DNA from: Bacteroidales bacterium
Lineage (GTDB): Bacteria; Bacteroidota; Bacteroidia; Bacteroidales; UBA932
Direction of reading: 5' to 3'
DNA: 64,000 nt
Assembly (NCBI GenBank): GCA_017453565.1
Contig: JAFTEQ010000001.1
Span: 23,788-87,787, forward strand
Shown piece after piece: positions 61,173-64,000 of this stretch. Made by a program: the position numbers and the translations under genes. The notes under the pieces are model-generated. The model was not told the DNA's origin. It searched no databases and saw only the letters and a list, made by a program, of their open reading frames with translations. The stretch's first letter is position 1, and the number at the start of each line of letters is the position of its first letter.

Positions 61173-61906
61173 GAAAAATCGAGCTATCACAGGAACAAGA
61201 GGAGATCCTCCTGGAACACTTCGCCGCCACCCCGAAGAGAGAGCTGGCCGACATGCTGGGGATCTCCCTCCCTACTCTCTACAGGCTCGCCCACAATTAC
61301 GGGGTGGGTCTGCCGGGCCCGGCCAACAAGATCCTCCTGGACGATGAGCAGCTGGACTACCTGGTTCGCCACTTCAAGGACCGCGAGAACGAGTTCCTGG
61401 CCTACAAGCTCGGCATCAGCGAGTCAACACTCCACCGGCTGGCCAGGCGCTACGGCCTGACGAAGTCCCAGGCCTACCTGAAGGCCCGCAGCGTCGAGGG
61501 TGGCCACACTTCCATCTACTACCACCGGAAGAGGGGGACCTCGTTCATCCCAAAGAAGGGAGACCCGGTCCGCCCTGGGAGCGAGAAGGGCTGGTTCAAA
61601 CCAGGAGAGAAGCCGGTCGACAGGATAGGGCCCAAGAGAGAGGCCGAGAGGATCCAGCGTGCGGCCGCTTCAAGGAGAGCCACCCGCCTCGATGAGTTCG
61701 TCCGAGTCCAGAAGGGACTACCGCAGAAGACAAAGCTGAAGTTCCGGACGATACCGCCGAAGGCCTACGCCGAGCGTCACTACCTGAAGGCCCGCGGCTA
61801 TATCCTGGACAATTTCGCCCTCATGGCCTACTATACGCCGGACACCCGCCGCTGCCCCCGCCTGGAAGCCAATCCCCACATCTATCACTTCGCACCCGCA
61901 GTATAA
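61169..61906 (+). CDS. Tandem helix-turn-helix protein
   Basis: 245 residues from the ATG at 61169. Two successive HTH units of the resolvase/homeodomain kind: LADMLGISLPTLYRLAHNYG and LAYKLGISESTLHRLARRYG, about 53 residues apart. Then a basic Gly/Pro-rich linker (RKRGTSFIPKKGDPV, KGWFKPGEKP) like the DNA-binding repeats next to homing nucleases, and a C-terminal part without recognisable nuclease motif. Probably a phage DNA-binding regulator. Confidence 0.75.
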   Translation: MRKIELSQEQEEILLEHFAATPKRELADMLGISLPTLYRLAHNYGVGLPGPANKILLDDEQLDYLVRHFKDRENEFLAYKLGISESTLHRLARRYGLTKSQAYLKARSVEGGHTSIYYHRKRGTSFIPKKGDPVRPGSEKGWFKPGEKPVDRIGPKREAERIQRAAASRRATRLDEFVRVQKGLPQKTKLKFRTIPPKAYAERHYLKARGYILDNFALMAYYTPDTRRCPRLEANPHIYHFAPAV

Positions 61907-61923
61907 CAAAAACAAATAAAGAC

Positions 61924-62187
61924 ATGCAAATCATCATCAACTCGGCCGAGGAGCTCATCGAGCTCCGGAAGGCCCTCTGCGTTTACAGGAAACGCCGCCA
62001 GCTCAGCATCGACTCCATCCAACGCCTCCGCGAAAAGACCCGGGGGAGGGTAATTGTTCCGGAGCTTAAAAAAAGCCAGACACTGGAAGACCTCGACGCC
62101 ATCCGCCAGGAAATGATCAACAAGCGCCAGGCCTCCATCGACTGGGCCTCCGACTTCATCGAACAAATCAATCTACAAATCCAATAA
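61924..62187 (+). CDS. Helical phage protein upstream of the DGR-like ORF
   Basis: 87 residues (MQIIINSAEELIELRKALCV), predicted to be two long charged helices. Its last 70 nt overlap the open frame of the following DUF1566-like ORF, which lacks a usual start codon, so translational coupling or a frameshift between the two is possible. Function unknown. Confidence 0.65.
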   Translation: MQIIINSAEELIELRKALCVYRKRRQLSIDSIQRLREKTRGRVIVPELKKSQTLEDLDAIRQEMINKRQASIDWASDFIEQINLQIQ

Positions 62188-62191
62188 AATC

Positions 62192-62752
62192 CTGAACAAG
62201 ACACGCAACAATGACGTCCAAGCGGCCGTCCTGGACCTCGTAAAGGCCCGCATCGAGTACAACAACCCAGACATCTCCCGGAACCGCCTCACGGCTCTCC
62301 GTCATAAATACGGAGAAGGAACCCTCAGCAACGCCCCCATCCAGGCCACCATCGAGACCGGCGGCCTGGCAGTTCTCGCCCAGCTCATCGCCCCGGCCTG
62401 GGATGCAGAGCGCGGCGGCGTCTACATCCCTCTCCTGAACATCATCCTCCAGCCGAAGAACCTGGCCACCGAAAGCGGCGAACACTATATCGAGTGGGAG
62501 GAAGCGAACCGCCTGGCCGCAGTCGCTGGCGGCCGGCTCTTCACGAAAGAAGAGGCCCACCTTCTCTACTGGCAGAAGGACGCCATCAACGCCATCCTGA
62601 AAGAACACGGCGGCGAGCTGCTCGATGGTTACTTCTGGTCCTCGTCCGAGTATGTTGAGCCCTACGCCTGGTACGTCGGTTTCTCGTCGGGCGTCGTGGC
62701 CTACGTCAACAAGTTCAGCTCGTACGTGGCGCGAGCCGTCGTAGCATTATAA
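62192..62752 (+). CDS. DUF1566-like protein with DGR-type variable C-terminus
   Basis: The open frame runs 62117-62752. No ATG, GTG or TTG occurs in it until codons inside the last 60 nt, so the start is uncertain; the CTG at 62192, 4 nt after the previous stop, gives (M)NKTRNNDVQAAVLDLVKA. Residues ~75-186 resemble DUF1566/lectin-type ends: YIEWEEANRLAAVAGGRLFTKEEAHLL, then WSSSE, AW, K and the closing RAV. In that closing part, conserved positions are as in DGR target proteins, while the positions that are Asn (AAC) in template repeats hold Tyr, Val, Gly, Ser, Ala, Pro or Phe. A binding protein of the element, if expressed. Confidence 0.55.
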   Translation: MNKTRNNDVQAAVLDLVKARIEYNNPDISRNRLTALRHKYGEGTLSNAPIQATIETGGLAVLAQLIAPAWDAERGGVYIPLLNIILQPKNLATESGEHYIEWEEANRLAAVAGGRLFTKEEAHLLYWQKDAINAILKEHGGELLDGYFWSSSEYVEPYAWYVGFSSGVVAYVNKFSSYVARAVVAL

Positions 62753-62762
62753 TCTATTATTT

Positions 62763-62788
62763 GCCTGCGGACTTCGACGTCCGCAGGC
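62763..62788 (+). other. GC-rich hairpin just after the variable region
   Basis: GCCTGCGGAC-TTCGAC-GTCCGCAGGC, a perfect 10-bp stem with a 6-nt loop, 10 nt after the stop of the DUF1566-like ORF. Hairpins at this position are a known aid to retrohoming in DGRs. It could equally be a plain terminator, but there is no U-run (it is followed by CTAAAACC). Confidence 0.6.
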
Positions 62789-62805
62789 CTAAAACCTTCT
62801 GCTTT

Positions 62806-63087
62806 ATGGAAAAATGCACGGAACAAACAACTAAAAACGGCCAGGTCATCATCTGGACCGAAGTCGAGGAGATGGGCTGCCGCCTGGGCCTGCTCTTTAC
62901 GCCCGGCCATCGCCTCCAGCTCTACACTCACGCCCTCGTCTACGAAAACAACGAGGCACGCATGAAGCTCTTCTGCAACACCAAAGGGATGACCGTCATC
63001 GACAACGTCATCCGCCCACGCCTCCTGCAGTACGCCTCGGAGCACTACCCGAAGGAGTTCCAACCAATGCCGGATCCCAAAGACTGA
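62806..63087 (+). CDS. Hypothetical phage protein
   Basis: 93 residues from the ATG at 62806 (MEKCTEQTTKNGQVIIWTEV); an upstream in-frame start at 62761 would place the hairpin in the coding region and is unlikely. Mixed alpha/beta; no motif recognised. First gene after the hairpin. Confidence 0.6.
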   Translation: MEKCTEQTTKNGQVIIWTEVEEMGCRLGLLFTPGHRLQLYTHALVYENNEARMKLFCNTKGMTVIDNVIRPRLLQYASEHYPKEFQPMPDPKD

Positions 63088-63091
63088 CGCC

Positions 63092-63331
63092 ATGGATCAG
63101 ACCGTCATCGAGGGCTACAAGCTCATGAGGGAGAGGATGGCCGAGGAGTACCGTCAGAGGGACTTCCGGAGCATCTTCGACACACCAGCGCCCTCCGATG
63201 GCGGCCTCCCACCCGTCCAGCTGGACTTGGAACACCTGAAGGCCTTCGTCCGCTATTTCATCCTGAAGGAGCCCCGGGAGAATCCTGGAATCTTCTCAAA
63301 ACTGGCACAAGAAACAACCCCTACACCATGA
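63092..63331 (+). CDS. Hypothetical phage protein
   Basis: 79 residues, MDQTVIEGYKLMRERMAEEY. Charged helical N-terminus, Pro/Gly middle (APSDGGLPPVQ) and a second helix. Its stop overlaps the next start (ATGA at 63328-63331). Function unknown. Confidence 0.6.
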   Translation: MDQTVIEGYKLMRERMAEEYRQRDFRSIFDTPAPSDGGLPPVQLDLEHLKAFVRYFILKEPRENPGIFSKLAQETTPTP

Positions 63332-63624
63332 CAAAACCCCACAAACAAGTCACAGCGACGGCCCGCATCCTCCGGCTGGTCTTCGCGAAGCGCACGCCCG
63401 GCGTCTGCCGGGTGTGCGGCTGCACCATGACGGATCCGTGCTACAATCCCGGCTACGGTTTCTGCTGGTGGGCCGATGCCGATGAGACCATCTGCTCGCA
63501 CTGCTACCACAAGGAAATCTTCAAAGACCCAGCCACCGAGCACTGCGTGAACACAAAGAACCATATCGAGATTGGTGGCCGGCGGATCCTGGGCGCCGCT
63601 AATATCAAACTGACCGAGCAATAG
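63328..63624 (+). CDS. Small zinc-finger-like phage protein
   Basis: 98 residues. Cys cluster CRVCGCTMTDPC (C-x2-C-x-C-x5-C), then FCWWADADETICSHCYHKE (further Cys and His), consistent with one or two bound zinc ions. The W-x-A-D-x-D-E-T-x-C-S-H-C pattern is known from small phage-encoded zinc-binding proteins of unknown role. Confidence 0.65.
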   Translation: MTKPHKQVTATARILRLVFAKRTPGVCRVCGCTMTDPCYNPGYGFCWWADADETICSHCYHKEIFKDPATEHCVNTKNHIEIGGRRILGAANIKLTEQ

Positions 63625-63702
63625 CCGCGCACCGGTCCTTTCCCTCCTCGCCTCTCCACCCTACCTTCGCAGGAGTTAGAACTGAACTAAAACAGGAAAG
63701 CC

Positions 63703-63987
63703 ATGAAGCAGATCATCAAACTCATCGCCCGCAGGGCCGACTACCTCCTGCACCACATCGCCGGCGAAGACATCGCCGCCATCGTTCTCGCCATCCTCAT
63801 CCACTTCCTCCCTTGGTACTGGGCCATGGTCGTCGCCGACGTCGTGACCATCTTCTTCCTGGTAGGGAAGGAAATCTACGACAGCAAACACCCCGACACC
63901 CAGACGGCCGAGCTCATGGATATCATCAGTGGGCTCTTCGGGGTCGCCTTCATCGACATCGTCGCCGTCATCATGTTCGCCCTATGA
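63703..63987 (+). CDS. Holin-like small membrane protein
   Basis: 94 residues with two or three hydrophobic segments (IAAIVLAILIHFLPWYWAMVVADVVTIFFLVG; LFGVAFIDIVAVIMFAL). Size and layout fit a phage holin or another small membrane protein. AGGAAAGCC just before its ATG is one of the few Shine-Dalgarno-like sites in the window. The next gene starts inside its stop. Confidence 0.55.
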   Translation: MKQIIKLIARRADYLLHHIAGEDIAAIVLAILIHFLPWYWAMVVADVVTIFFLVGKEIYDSKHPDTQTAELMDIISGLFGVAFIDIVAVIMFAL

Positions 63988-64000
63988 GATACACCACCGC
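63984..64000 (+). CDS. Start of next gene, cut by window edge
   Basis: An ATG at 63984 overlaps the preceding stop as ATGA and reads MRYTT before the window ends. After a holin-like gene a lysis enzyme would be usual, but five codons cannot support that. Confidence 0.3.

Larger units (their letters stand above)
55534..64000. mobile_element. Prophage or related element, early region (right end outside)
   Basis: Divergent repressor/Cro-like control genes, a LuxR-type HTH protein, a large primase-helicase, a string of short tightly spaced plus-strand genes and a holin-like membrane protein are the order expected of a temperate phage's immunity, replication and lysis-side early genes. No integrase, transposase, terminase or structural gene lies inside the window, so it could also be another phage-derived or integrative element. 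The left edge is probably between the hairpin at 55405 and the gene end at 55534; no attachment repeat was identified. Confidence 0.7.

Noticed and set aside
1-64000. CRISPR arrays, tRNA and rRNA genes
   Set aside because: No regularly spaced direct repeats of CRISPR size, no CCA-ended cloverleaf with a T-loop GTTCAAATC-type core and no rRNA signature were noticed. A tRNA scan would be decisive.
55534-64000. Mu-like transposable phage such as Hankyphage
   Set aside because: The DGR-like target made this tempting, but there are no transposase A/B genes where they would be expected. A primase-helicase is there instead.

Overview
The window reads as a chromosomal contig from a GC-rich member of the Bacteroidota, most likely order Bacteroidales. 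The evidence is the recurrent promoter box TAnnTTTG in front of genes, the lack of Shine-Dalgarno sequences, and family content typical of the group: S46 dipeptidyl-peptidase, EF-G2 paralogue, FucP-type sugar porter, fimbrillin-like lipoproteins, Rpn nuclease and BspA-like repeats. I cannot fix the genus; the high GC suggests an Alistipes-like or uncultured gut/rumen lineage (inference).

Layout. 1-9.1 kb is housekeeping: thyA (cut by the window edge), an NSS-family Na+ symporter, mutS, a GT4-type glycosyltransferase, a YfhO-like membrane protein and rsmA. 9.1-16.7 kb is a secreted carbohydrate-related cluster without SusC/SusD: two parallel beta-helix proteins, a GH88 hydrolase, an exported RraA-like protein, a gene remnant and an exported PHP phosphoesterase. 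16.8-22.1 kb (minus strand) is a tight array of four related exported proteins sharing a module marked by a WPF motif. 22.2-30.7 kb returns to housekeeping: EF-G2, a small protein, an XRE regulator, rnhB, DPP7, mrp and aspS. 30.7-36.9 kb is an amino-sugar operon: SDR oxidoreductase, MFS porter, nagA, nagB and a GH20 enzyme with a C-terminal CBM9-like domain. 36.9-45.3 kb is a run of short-spaced or overlapping genes: murB, murA, aminotransferase, S9A peptidase, dapF and a large lipoprotein resembling a glycoside hydrolase.

45.3-55.4 kb is an accessory region of lower GC: an exonuclease, a shortened Rpn nuclease, a 1507-residue coiled-coil/leucine-rich-repeat lipoprotein, a small P-loop protein, a truncated copy of the lipoprotein and a transmembrane Hanks-type kinase with BspA-like repeats plus a partner gene. 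From about 55.5 kb to the right edge is the early part of a prophage or related element: divergent repressor/Cro-like control region, a LuxR-type HTH protein, a 1028-residue primase-helicase, small early genes and a holin-like protein at the edge.

The most interesting signal is at 62.2-62.8 kb in this element: an ORF whose last ~40 codons look like the variable region of a diversity-generating retroelement (DGR) target, followed by a 10-bp GC-rich hairpin, yet the ORF has no usual start codon. No reverse transcriptase or template repeat lies inside the window. The 1507-residue lipoprotein ends in a similar domain. All functional calls come from reading motifs by eye; no database search was run.
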